Assembly (NCBI GenBank): GCA_949358305.1
Contig: OX442314.1
Location: 4,591,087-4,655,086, forward strand
DNA: 64,000 bases
Origin: Strigamia acuminata
Taxonomy: Eukaryota; Arthropoda; Chilopoda; Geophilomorpha; Linotaeniidae
Direction: 5' to 3'
Made by a program: the position numbers and the translations under genes. The notes beneath the pieces are model-generated. The model did no database searches. It saw only the letters and a program-made list of their open reading frames with translations, and was not told the origin of the DNA. Positions 11,819 through 22,400 of this stretch are shown here, in pieces (the first letter of the stretch is position 1; each line of letters opens with the position of its first letter).

Positions 11819-13731
11819 GTGACGGTGACGACCACAACTCCCATTTAACAATGGTACCGGGAAGAGATCGCAATAAATAAACAGTGAATACAATACGAGA
11901 TAAATACAAGACAGTTTATTGTTGGCAAACAATATGGATGAGCTAAATTATACATAGGACTAATGCCGACATTTGGCAAGTTAAATCAGCTATTAAACTA
12001 TACAAAGAATTGGCCAACTGGCCCTAGAATAATATCACTACGGGTCTGGAATATGGGAGCGGTTTCCCCATCGCTCGACCTGATTATAGATGTCATCTTA
12101 AGCCGGATGGCTGTGTCCTGGAGTCCGATACGGCTTCGCTGGTTTCCTTGGTTCGCTGTGTAAACTATCGCACGTCGATAAATCGAATGATCTGAGCATT
12201 GCGGTTGACTTTGTCTGCACCGCCACAACTTTGGGAGGATATTGGTGTAAGTAAATGTATTCATTTACTTATCAATATTCCACTTATGAATTATATTTAA
12301 TTCATATCGTTGTGAATTCTTATTTAGATATTTCGGGAATAAGTTGTCGTCAACTTATCGGTTATATTGAGTTCAATATGAGATTAAGTCTTCTGACTTG
12401 ATTTTGGTCCAACTGGTTGTCGAGTTTAAGTTTTTCTGTTATAAATAAAATGAAGATTAAGCTTCCCGTCGCAACACACAATTGCCATCGATTAGAATAT
12501 ACGCCTTGCCATGCAGAACGGTATCAAGCGTCCCCGGCGTCGCAGCACGGTCGTCCATCGAGTGGTTGACGGTACCACGTACACAGGGGTCGATAGCTCG
12601 CGGCTCCGCACAGCAGTTTTATCTCTCGCGGTACTAATAATAGACCGACTGCTTTGGCATCGAATACCATGAGAATCAGCTTGCCAAACACTTGGTGCTA
12701 CTCGTGGTTACTGTAAAACAGACTGCTTTGGCACCATCAGGTGAAGGAACCGATTCTCAACAATACCGATGCTACTCGTGGTAACGGAATACGTTCATAC
12801 CGAAAAAGACAACTTGGTCCTGTCCGGAGGATACTGAATTGCACAACGGCGGGTTCTCCTTCGGCGTCGCAACCGTAGACTGTAACATTTATGCAACATA
12901 ATAATCCCAGCACTTCGACTTCAATTGCCGGCGGTGGCATGATTCTGTAGAATCATGCAACGGTTCTTTGCGAATAAATCAACAAAGAACCAAAAGGTTT
13001 TTTACGTGAACAACGAATCATATTTCTTAAGTAACAATACCAAACAGAAAATAATCAAACAGAGCTGCGGAATGGCCGATTGTTTGGGTTTATATAACCT
13101 GACTGGATTTAAGGATTAATCCAGTCATCCAATTGGAACATGGGTTCCACGAATCCCTCCAATCCCGTATCACCGGAAGTGGATACGGAGGAGCATTTAT
13201 GCAAATTATGCTAATCCTTGTTACAACCGGAACTGGATACCCAGGACCGGAAATGGGTTCCACCAATCAGATTGATCGGTTGACCGATTGATCGCTAAAC
13301 ATTCTGTCCCGCAGAAATGGAAGTTACATTGTATTTAACAATGTCAGATACTTAATATATATTTATATTAATATTTAACACAATTTATTCACTTGATTAA
13401 ATATACGTTTATATTTAATCATGAGGTTTTCAAGTTCGTATTCGAATTTATCGCTAATTGCGATCGCGCCATCTAGTGGCAATATGGAGCATTGACAAAT
13501 GCGGGTTTTAGCAGACGAATCTTCGTAATTATGCCGTGATACTTTAGTATCATGTGGAAATTAGTGTTTATTCTTAATAAACGAACATCTTTGTATTTGA
13601 AACATCATAAATGACTTTATTCTAGACATTTATCAGTTTTACACAGAATATTGTAAAAAATACCATCATATTGGCGCAACAGCGCTTTCTTGATAGAAAA
13701 TAGGCATTTATAGCCATTGTAAACCGTCATA
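11819..13731 (-). repeat. E5 5' LTR, 1913 bp
   Basis: It is a direct repeat of 4304-6216 with the same termini. It is followed on the right by the target duplication GTATT (13732-13736) and then E1 protease sequence. Confidence 0.92.
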
Positions 13732-14383
13732 GTATTACGATGAACGGATGACGTAACGTGCCATGTGTCCATCGAAATGAAAGATGGATGGTTCCATCTG
13801 GAGTGACTTCTTCACTTGCCGTCGTAACTCTGACACCAGGTCCGATAGGTTGTAGATATTTTTCTAGACCTAATTGATTAATAACTGAAGTGGCTAGGAA
13901 GCTCTTATTCGCTCCTGAGTCCAACATCCCAGTTATTACACCTTTTAACGTTTCTAACTTTAACGTCGGGAGGTCTTGGCTGTTTGGTATTCCAGCCAGT
14001 TTGCACTCAAACTTGCGCAAATTATGATGAGTTGTAATTGGAGGCTCCAAAGGCAATTCATCTAATAACTCATTGGTATCAAGAGTTGTAGCTGCAAATA
14101 ACTTAATGCACTCCTCAATTCCAGGTGTCTCTGGAACTGAGCTTGGTCTATTATCTGTAATTTCGACTTTATCTTGAATGTTGGAAGTGTCTTCTTCAGT
14201 CGGAGTTTCGCCGACAATCTCCTTTTTTAACTCAAGAGATTCTTTTTCTTTTAGTTCTGTTTGACGAATTAATTCATCAATAACTTCTCCAACATCTTCC
14301 ATTATCTTCAGATTTTCATTCTCTGATTCCGATTTCGGAGGTGACGCAGCGTCCACTAGACCTGATGAATCTGCGTCTACAAG
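13732..14383 (-). pseudogene. pol: E1 pol, 5' part: linker and aspartic protease, cut by E5
   Basis: The frame is entered by -1 frameshifting from gag at 14389-14383; the first -1 codon is at 14383 and the frame stays open. After an acidic linker of about 140 residues comes the retropepsin active-site segment GMLDSGANKSFL, then further protease sequence up to the E5 junction, where FIVI reads into the E5 LTR. The protease resumes at 4303. The matching segment of E2 is uninterrupted. Confidence 0.88.
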
Positions 14384-17300
14384 TTTTTTCGAAACATGTC
14401 AGTTATGATCTTGACTGCTTTTTCAAACTCAGCTGTTGACACTGGTTTGTCCTTTTTAGAGGAAGGGCAGTCTTTTTGCCAATGCCCTAATTTTTTGCAT
14501 AAATTGCATGGATCAGTGGCAGGCGATTTCTTTTTTGTTGCTGCTGGTGAGGCAGAACGAGAACGAGCGTCAGACCGGCGCTCAGGCGACACCGCAGGTG
14601 ACTTTGAATTCCTTTCGGTATTCACCTTTGATGCGTCAAATGAAACATTTTTTGGTTTCATTCTTGGCTTCCATTTGCCTGCAACGGGGTTATTTTTTGC
14701 TAATAACGCCGCTGCTTTGGCCAATAAAGCCAACGTCTCGTCTCCTGCTTCCTCCTCCTCTTCAGCTTCTTCAGCGTCAGACGGCGGAGTTTCAGCTCCA
14801 GTTATATTTGCATGTAACTTAGGGACTGAATGAGGATTTTTGACGTCCTTTTTGGAAGATTCTGTTTTCAAACTCTTCCCTTCCACCTCGTCTAGAAAGT
14901 CTTCGTAACTAGGTGGCTGCAACAATTTCAAACCATTAAAGGTTTCATTGTTTTGCTCAGCGAGTCTTTTCTCTCGCTTTAAGTACGCTGACCTTTCGGT
15001 ATCTGTAAGGTAAGCTTTATACTTTTCGTCAATGCGCAATTGATTGACTTCCATGAACTCGTTTAACTCGGAGAATTTCCCCGGGTCGGGAGCGTCCGAC
15101 ATCATCAGAATATTTTTACTATATTCTGTGAGACCAGCTCTAAACTGATCATCTGCTGTTGCATCAGTGACAGCGTGTGGCATTCTGCCAAGCAGATTCT
15201 CTGCTCTTAGCATGTACGAATGTAAGCTTTCGCCTTTTCGTTGCTTAAGACATCGCCAGAGCGTCTTGATGTCTTCGCTCGATTCACCAAATTTAAACAT
15301 AAATTGTTTAACGAAGTCATCCCACTTCGTGAAGTCTTTCCTGCGAAACCACTCCTTGACATCGCCAACCAGTATTCTTGGTACTAGATGGGCCAATGCA
15401 CCTTCACAGCTAAAGCTATGAACTTTGCCTAGTTCGAATATTTCCAACAAGAGGTTTGACCCTGCTTGCCAACTTCCATTATAGGCATGTGGGATAACTC
15501 GATCCCATCTAATGAACTTTTCATCTGTTGTTTGATGAGTCCATTTATCAGAAGTAAATTCATTTATTTTTTGCAAAATAATTTTATCCCTTCTGTTTTT
15601 TCGCTGTTGTTGAGCATTTTGCCTCAACAACTGGTCAATCTCATCTTTCGTGTAGAAATCGGGTCTTTGAGTTCTACTACGTGTTCTATGACGAGATCGC
15701 CCTCTCACACTGGGGTGTGAGGAATCTGTATCTGACGCAGATTCATGATTCGGATTTGGCGGCGGATCAGGGTCCGGAGGATCGTCGCCATCTGGCGGAC
15801 GACGGTCTCCATTTGGTGGTCCCCTTCCACCTCGATTGCCATTCGAATTGTGGTCACGTGAGTGGCCACCTCCATGTCCATCTGAACTGTCTCCACCTGG
15901 TGGGTCACCACCTAGTGGATTTCCACGGTATCTCGGCCCATCACGGATGTCGTTGTGACAATCGCGTTTCGGTGAGCCTTCTCGCGGATTATCGTGTGAC
16001 CGTCCACGATCGTGTGGTTTCTCACGTTCTTTATTCTTCCTCTCTAGCAATCCAATTAATCGGTCACTATTGCTAAAGAATCGATCCGAATCTTGTGGAA
16101 CTTTTGGGGAATGATATTCGGTCGGGTCTGGTTGTCGCTTTCGCTTTTTGCGACTGTGATGACTATTACGGCTTCCACGACTACTGCGTGAGTTATCACT
16201 GTCAGTCCAGCTTGATTGTCGACTGACTTTTGGTTTAGCTGATGTTAAATCAATCAACTCAGGTGATTTGGAAGCACCTTTTTGCAAAACTGGGGCTGGC
16301 TTTGCAAAATTATCTTCGCCGCAAACGTCTTGTACTTTTTGTACGACTACTGCAAAGTTCTCTTGTACCGTCAATAGATCTGCGCGAAGAATTTCGTTTT
16401 CACGAGCTTGCATAGCTAAGTCGGCACGTAATAACTGCTCTGCAGTGCTTTGACTTTTGGCGGCTTGACCAGCATCAATTACAGACTGCTGTCGAGCGAG
16501 AAATACTTCATTTTCTCGTTGTGCTAATCTCTTAGCTCTTGCTGCTTGCTCTGCAGCATAATTCTCGTAATTTCGAGAACATGAGGGGATTGCTTCCCTC
16601 GCTCGAACTGGGGCGGTTAGTTCGGCAGTCATTAAATTTGTGTTGGCTTCTCGCAAATTTGCGTTAGCCAATCTCAAATTTTCATTAGCAATTTCTAAAT
16701 CTTTTTGTGCTTGATTTAGTTGCTCGAGCCTTTGTTGTTGCTCTTCGTCAGTAATTAGCCAGGAAGCTTTTTCCTGCTCTAAATGTAACAACTTAACATG
16801 ATCATTCGCACGTTGTTGTTTTAGTTTGGCATTTTGCTGCTGCATTTCTGCATGCATTCGCTCGAACTCTGCTTGTAAGCTTGTTCTGACGATTTCAACG
16901 TCTTTTTGGCTTTGTTTGCGAACCATAGCTTTGTGGATTTGTTCCACAGTCATTTCGCTAGTGACTTTTACTCCCTCGAGCCTAGCTTGCTCACGGAGCG
17001 CGTCCATCATGGTAACACGCACGGGAGAATGAGAAACTTCCATATTGAAATTCTCAGAATCTTGATGTGCTGCACCTTGAACTGGTGATGAATTCAGCGA
17101 GTGCTCTGCACTTGATGATTGAATTCGTAAATTCAAATCATCATTTTGCGACTTGGAACGGCCACTTCCAGTTGGATTATTTAAGTCCAACTGGCCGCTT
17201 GGCGGGGATGGCTGTTGTCGCTCCAACGCTTGCGTGAATTCATTCACGATTAACTGTGCCGAGTTACAGTTAGCTGTTTGATCCATGGCTTCAAACAGTT

Positions 17301-17400
17301 CTTGTGACTCAGTCACTTCTTGATCCACGGCTGGTAGATCGATCGCCACTCGTCTCTTCGCCGGCCTTCCTCTCGGTCTCTTCTCTGAAGGAGTCGCCAT
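14377..17400 (-). CDS. gag: E1 Gag polyprotein, 1007 aa
   Basis: Gag forms the particle and binds the element RNA. The N terminus carries a textbook AT-hook core (RPRGRPAKRR, residues 8-17), unusual for a Gag. A long Gln/Asn/Glu-rich coiled-coil-like stretch (about 150-270), an Arg/Ser- and Gly/Pro/Asp-rich region, and a retrotransposon capsid-like segment (about 635-790, with RWDRVIPHAYNGSW) follow. A single CCHC knuckle (C965, C968, H973, C978) lies near the C terminus. The start ATG at 17400 lies about 100 bases inside the primer site. The frame is intact and ends at TAG 14379-14377, just after a slippery heptamer. At this length it is larger than many gypsy Gags. Confidence 0.93.
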   Translation of the reverse strand: MATPSEKRPRGRPAKRRVAIDLPAVDQEVTESQELFEAMDQTANCNSAQLIVNEFTQALERQQPSPPSGQLDLNNPTGSGRSKSQNDDLNLRIQSSSAEHSLNSSPVQGAAHQDSENFNMEVSHSPVRVTMMDALREQARLEGVKVTSEMTVEQIHKAMVRKQSQKDVEIVRTSLQAEFERMHAEMQQQNAKLKQQRANDHVKLLHLEQEKASWLITDEEQQQRLEQLNQAQKDLEIANENLRLANANLREANTNLMTAELTAPVRAREAIPSCSRNYENYAAEQAARAKRLAQRENEVFLARQQSVIDAGQAAKSQSTAEQLLRADLAMQARENEILRADLLTVQENFAVVVQKVQDVCGEDNFAKPAPVLQKGASKSPELIDLTSAKPKVSRQSSWTDSDNSRSSRGSRNSHHSRKKRKRQPDPTEYHSPKVPQDSDRFFSNSDRLIGLLERKNKEREKPHDRGRSHDNPREGSPKRDCHNDIRDGPRYRGNPLGGDPPGGDSSDGHGGGHSRDHNSNGNRGGRGPPNGDRRPPDGDDPPDPDPPPNPNHESASDTDSSHPSVRGRSRHRTRSRTQRPDFYTKDEIDQLLRQNAQQQRKNRRDKIILQKINEFTSDKWTHQTTDEKFIRWDRVIPHAYNGSWQAGSNLLLEIFELGKVHSFSCEGALAHLVPRILVGDVKEWFRRKDFTKWDDFVKQFMFKFGESSEDIKTLWRCLKQRKGESLHSYMLRAENLLGRMPHAVTDATADDQFRAGLTEYSKNILMMSDAPDPGKFSELNEFMEVNQLRIDEKYKAYLTDTERSAYLKREKRLAEQNNETFNGLKLLQPPSYEDFLDEVEGKSLKTESSKKDVKNPHSVPKLHANITGAETPPSDAEEAEEEEEAGDETLALLAKAAALLAKNNPVAGKWKPRMKPKNVSFDASKVNTERNSKSPAVSPERRSDARSRSASPAATKKKSPATDPCNLCKKLGHWQKDCPSSKKDKPVSTAEFEKAVKIITDMFRKNL
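14383..14389 (-). promoter_or_regulatory. -1 ribosomal frameshift site, E1 gag/pol
   Basis: A AAA AAC in the gag frame, two codons before the gag stop, is a classic slippery heptamer of the type used by several retroviruses. After slipping, translation enters the pol frame, which is open from this point. E2 has the same heptamer at its gag end. Confidence 0.78.
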
Positions 17401-17493
17401 TTTTCAATGAGGATTTAGAAAGAATAGAGAAGAAAGATAAGCAAGATAAAAATGGCGGGTAAATTTTAAACTATCAAAATTTATACAATGTCT

Positions 17494-17511
17494 ATCCCGG
17501 ACGGGCCCCCA
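17494..17511 (-). other. E1 primer-binding site, tRNA-Pro type
   Basis: On the minus strand TGGGGGCCCGTCCGGGAT lies 2 bases from the LTR end. It matches the common metazoan tRNA-Pro 3' end except for about one position. E2 uses a near-identical site. Confidence 0.8.
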
Positions 17512-17513
17512 CG

Positions 17514-18480
17514 TGCTGCGATCCGGGTTATTATCGCACTTATTTCTAATAAATAAGCACGAAACCGCAGGTGAATGCTACTTGAGACTTATATCGCGGC
17601 CTTAAATTATCTAGGGTTAAGTTTAAGGAAATAAAAAGACAGTTTATAGTATAAAAATCACAAATATATGTTTATTCGGTTTAATACAATAAAATATGAT
17701 GAAAATGACTAGTTAAAATAATACAATGGCGACAAGTCGCTGAATAATGGAGTAGGAAACAAAGGAAGGGCTTGCAACGACTGTTGCAAGCTACAAAGCG
17801 TCAGAAATGGCGCTTAAACAACACAATGTTGTTGAGCGAAGGCAAATGTCTTCGTTTACTGAACTCACGAACGATGGTCGAAGACGATGGTTCTCGTGGG
17901 CTCCTTCTACGGCTCGTGCGACGGCTCGGCGGCGGTGGTTGACGGCTGTAGGCGTCCGGCTCTCGTACGATGGCGGTGGCTGTCGTTCGCGCGGCAGCGA
18001 CGGCGATGGTTCACGATCGTCGGGAAACTTCTCGGTTACGATTGCTGGAATTAGCTTCGGCTAATTCAAGCAGGATAGCTGGCTTTGTAATTCGTTACAA
18101 AGCAAGCTGGTGAAACTTGATGGTTACACGGTCCACTGTCAATACGTATTGTCGGAGCAGATATTGCAGTGATGTTGTGGGTTGTGTATTTTTGTCAAGA
18201 GTCCCGATTTGAGCCAAGGCGCGAGCCCAGAACGCTTCAATATTGCGCAGAAAACCTGCGCACTTAGCTCAAATGGGTGCAACTAGTGGTTATTACACCA
18301 TATTGCACCATAACGGCTAATAACCGTCTTCACCCCGGACAACCTGGGGTGATATGTGCCTAGAGAGGATTTCTCCCCTCGGTCACATGATCTGACTTGG
18401 CGTGTGCCACAGTCAAATTAATTAGAAGACAATTAATTTTATCTTCTAAGTTGGTGAAATATTTTGAGATCACCACAACA
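17514..18480 (-). repeat. E1 5' LTR, about 967 bp
   Basis: The inner boundary is set by the primer site, 2 bases away. The outer boundary is set by the host sequence TGATTGATCTAGG, which also occurs near 50272 without an LTR. On the minus strand it runs from TGTTGTGG to GCAGCA. The 3' partner LTR is outside the window, so the ends rest on context only. Open frames in it, such as 17807-18064 on the plus strand, look accidental. Confidence 0.75.
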
Positions 18481-18687
18481 TGATTGATCTAGGTATAATG
18501 GTAGCTGAACATGGTAATATGGTAAGTGCATTTTACTCTGCATGCTAATGGAAAAGGTAGTAATGGGTTGTAATTTGCATGAAGACTTGCAAGATAAATT
18601 TGTGAGTAAGTAACTTGTCAGTTAGTCAATAATTGGTGCAGAAAGCCAGAAACATTTGGATCGATCTTATGCATTCCTACATTTGAC

Positions 18688-19112
18688 CAGAGATCAGCAT
18701 TGTCGTAAAAATTCTACCCGTTACCCGCCCGTTACCCGCCCCCCCCTAAAAATTTCCTACCCATACCCTACCTTACCCTACCCTAACCGTACCCGTATAT
18801 TTACCCTACCCTACCCATACCCATACCCGATCGCAATCACGTCGAGTGTTTTAACTGTTTTTGCTTTTGCGAATGAAGCATAGATCGCAAAAACATTAAA
18901 TCGTCCAACTTGGACGAGTCTAGTCGATTTCGCTTCTTGGTCAGAGTATTGCCGCTAACACTTTTATAGTACAAAGTACGATGTTAGCACCACGTTGCGA
19001 ACGTATAAAAAACGTACCCGAGGCGTAACCGTTAGCCTCGGGAGAACTGTACCCGTTACCCGCCCGTACCCGTAGGGTACGGGCGGGTACGGGTACCCGA
19101 TGCTGATCTCTG
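18688..19112. mobile_element. hAT-type MITE, 425 bp
   Basis: Perfect 13-bp terminal inverted repeats (CAGAGATCAGCAT and ATGCTGATCTCTG) begin with the CAGAG typical of hAT elements and are flanked by an 8-bp target duplication, CATTTGAC (18680-18687, 19113-19120). The interior is non-coding and rich in TACCC/TACCCG steps with a central palindromic GGGTACGGGCGGG region. It lies just downstream of copy A's stop codon; copy B lacks it at the same place. Confidence 0.88.
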
Positions 19113-19123
19113 CATTTGACAAA

Positions 19124-19490
19124 TTAACCACCCAGTTTGAGGCGAAACCAATTGTAAATTTTTAAAATATAAATGTGCAAAGAAAGTATTGACATTCCCA
19201 ATGCTAATCCGACAATGCTGCCGACATCACTTAACAAGCGAGATATTGGATAATTTAGTTCGTCTATTGTAGTCTTGTCGAAACTATCAGCTGACTTAAG
19301 TATTATAAATGTGTTTTTATTGAATTTAGTTTCATGCTCGATAATTCGGTTATAATTCTTTTTGCAGGGTTGTTTACATTTGCAAGTTTTTTTATTGGAG
19401 TTGTAATTGTGAAAATACTTGGAACGGGCACTAGTAACGTCTTCCATCGTGTTGCAAGATGGCAAACTTGGTGTAGACATGTAGGGCAAT
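19124..19490 (-). CDS. Copy A last exon: unit-2 ectodomain end, TM2, C terminus
   Basis: The acceptor TTGTTTCAG precedes 19490, and one base completes the Arg codon split with the exon at 24268-24377. It encodes the CKCKQPC cysteine motif typical of the family's post-TM2-proximal ectodomain, then LLSDVGSIVGLALGMSILSL as TM2. The filter position reads G-M-S, and the acidic residue that usually follows TM2's core is replaced by His (SLHIYIL). The cytosolic tail is short and ends in LGG. Confidence 0.82.
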
Positions 19491-22400
19491 CTGAAACAAG
19501 CATAGTTTAATTAAACTGAACTCACAAATACAACTACGTTTCAAAAGTTTAGAAAGTAAATAACACCAAATAATTGACTTAAAAGCTAAGCAAAATAAAT
19601 TTATACCATCAGATTTGAATAAAAGAATTATTTTGCATTTAAAATAACCCAAAATTACATACATTTAGTTATCTAGTACAGTTACAAATTCAGATTTTCA
19701 AACATCACCTGTGCCAAAAGTTTAAAAACTTGAAAAAATCATTTATAAGTTTAGAAAGTGCAACATAATTTGCATATTGTGATGTATTTCAAACACTCAT
19801 GCGCAAACTGGGTATGTTATTGTCATTTACTAGTTATTTGTGCCCGATATTTGCCAATAATGGGCAAAGCTCTACTCTAGTTGCAGTCAAAAAGGCACTA
19901 TACAATTTGTAGTCCCATTTATCGAGACAGTTTACTGGTGTAGTGATCCGGAAAAGTAGACCCAAACACCAGAATTGCATTACAATGTACAGACATTGTA
20001 ATCGATTGCCTAGGCAACTACCAAAAATTCAAAATTGTTTACTTGTGACGATTCTACTTTTAACTATTTAGTGAGATAGATCGGTTTAGACAAGACGTTG
20101 CTAGGCTTAGCAACAACCTAACCGAGATAAGCTACGGAATTCTGTGTGCTGCAAATAACTAATCAAGATAGAAATAACTTACGATTTTCTGAGTGTGACA
20201 CAAAAACATATATATTTATTAAGCATAATAAATGTGATGGGGTTCTGAGCGCGTGTAAACGGGCGGCATCAACTGGTTGGAGATCCGGGCGAAGTCAGAG
20301 GAGTACGGCTGACTTTACGGCATCGTCACAAACGCTACGGAGACGTATTTGGCTCAGCGGCACGAATATCTAAATAATGTGAAGAGTCCTTTGCATTCGT
20401 AGGAATATTCTTTAGAATATTCCAATATCAAATAATTATAGATCGATTAGTGGAATATAACAATTTATTGTTATATGTTTATTATTTGGGCGGGGACAGT
20501 CACGACAGTCGACAGGACCGTCGCGAGAGTTGTTGAGACTCCATCCGCCAGCATGCCTTACGACGACAAGATCTCGTGATCAGGCGCCGAGTATTTGTTT
20601 GTAAACGACAAGTCACTATCGGTGGTACCAACCACCGGGTAAACATTTCTATGGACTTGCCAATACAGGATTACCAACACCCGAGTAGTTTGTTTAACAC
20701 GGTATTTTATATACCGTTCACGGGCTACCAACCCGGAGTGTACGATGGGGGGGGGGGGGGGACCGTCACGACGGTCGAGAGAACCATCGTGGGAGGATTT
20801 GACTCCTCCATCCGCCAGCATGCCTTACGATGACGGGATCCTTTTGATCAAGCACCGGGTAAATATTAATCAGCAGTCGCTGTTGGATTACCATGATCCA
20901 GGTAATTATTTAATGCAATATCTTGTAGATATTACTCACGGGCTACCAACCCGGCGAGTCGCCTGTGCATTGGCCCTTTACCGACCTTTAACGTACGGAA
21001 GGACCAGCCACGGAACATTGGGGACCTGAGAGGACAATTACAACAACCATCCTACAGCAGACTGAGGCCAGTTAGCTGAGGGACCCACTTCCATTTAGCA
21101 AGGTCTTACTGTATAAGACCGTTATATTAAGCCACCGTACGGACTCTAACTGCTCCTTAGAGCAGCAAGCTAACGTTACGGGGCCATTTCATGTTATTAA
21201 CATGTCTATTACCGGAGTTAGCCTTCCCGAAATAGCCCTACAACAACAATAACAATATAGTAATAAATACTAATTGTGGAGAGCTGAGGAGGCCTGATGT
21301 GTCGATAGAGAAAGTGAGATCAAACGATAACAACAATTCAACTACAGACAATATAGACATATTCAGTTATCAAGCCAAGGGGGTACTGGTTGGAAAAACA
21401 GTGCTTATACAGGGTGTATCAGAATTCATGTTACACAGAAATAAGGGGTATAGAGGGGGACCAGGAGATCACATTTCCACTAATCAAAAATTCCAAAAAA
21501 AAATTCCCACATGGTTACAACCCCAAAAACAATGGATGATTTCAAATATCACGTCACGCATATCGCCCACATTTTCCAAGTTAAAGCGCAATTATCAAAT
21601 AAAAAGATACAAACCTATCATTTTAATGTTAAAGAATCATAAAAAAAAAACCAAAAATCTGGAAAAACTAAAATAAATCATTTATGTAAAAGATTAATTT
21701 CCTTAGATTATTTACCAAGTTATGCATTTGAACATGTAGAGCATTTCTTGTAATAAACTTCTGCTGTTGGCTACCGATTGTGTCTTTTTATTTGAGAATT
21801 ACGCTTTAACCTGGCAAATGTGGGCGATACGCGTGACGCGCGATATTTGAAATCTTCCATTGTTTTTGGGTTGTAACAAAAGGGGAAATTTTTTTTGGAA
21901 TTTTTGATTAGTGGAAACGTGATCTCCTGGTCCCTCTCTATACCCCCTATTTCTGTGTAACATGAATTCTGATACACCCTGTATAGTTCTGGAGAACTAC
22001 TAGATTGGCGACAGCCAATCAGTGCACGAATCGACGGATTCGTAGGTCATTAGTCCGGACCTAAAAGAAGACTGGGTCAAGGAGAGTCCGTGTGACTCCT
22101 CCCCTTAAGGTAAGTAATGGTTATTGATTCGGTAGAATCAATATTTCAAGTAATAATACTTAATAGTGTTAAATAAAATAATGTATATTTTATTCGGCCT
22201 TCTAAATAATGTCTTTTTATTTAAACTCTGAATTTATCAAAGTTTGAACTGCACGCGTTTAATTAAACAGCGCCACCTAGTGTGAACATTGAATAATACG
22301 AGTTTACAATCGTCACATACTCTACAGACATAGTAACCAATAAACATAACAAACATGAGTTTGACATTTTTATATGCGTAAAACTTCATTTCAATGATGG

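Larger units (their letters stand above)
4304..13731 (-). mobile_element. E5: non-autonomous LTR retrotransposon with an orphan ORF, nested in E1
   Basis: The element is 9428 bp and bounded by 1913-bp direct repeats at 4304-6216 and 11819-13731. I saw no difference between the repeats by eye and their lengths are equal, which implies a recent insertion. A 5-bp target duplication GTATT lies at 4299-4303 and 13732-13736. Orientation is minus: an 18-nt primer site matching the 3' end of tRNA-Gln(UUG) lies at 11798-11815 and a purine tract (AAGGGGGAT) adjoins the left LTR. The 5.6-kb interior has no gag, protease, reverse transcriptase or integrase, only one 494-aa ORF near the 3' LTR. It fits the LARD class, except that it keeps a long open frame. 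Confidence 0.9.
1..18480 (-). mobile_element. E1: Ty3/gypsy LTR retrotransposon, left end outside window, split by E5
   Basis: The order on the minus strand is 5' LTR (17514-18480), tRNA-Pro-type primer site, gag (17400-14377), pol in the -1 frame (protease start 14383-13732, remainder 4303-697), and a short spliced-type exon (354-265). The 3' LTR is not in the window. The layout and proteins parallel E2 throughout, so the two belong to one lineage. Pol is inactive: E5 is inserted in the protease region and two in-frame stops follow (4252-4254 and 2092-2094). The right flank is the host 3' region of channel copy A, recognisable because the same host sequence recurs near 50270. Confidence 0.9.

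Noticed and set aside
14396-16076. Plus-strand ORFs opposite E1 gag (14396-14833, 15681-16076 and others)
   Set aside because: They are antisense to a long gag frame with clear motifs and arise from its base composition.
20146-21676. ORFs within the solo LTR (for example 20745-21029, 21299-21676)
   Set aside because: They cross the G-run, LTR repeats and MITE boundaries and show no coding signature.
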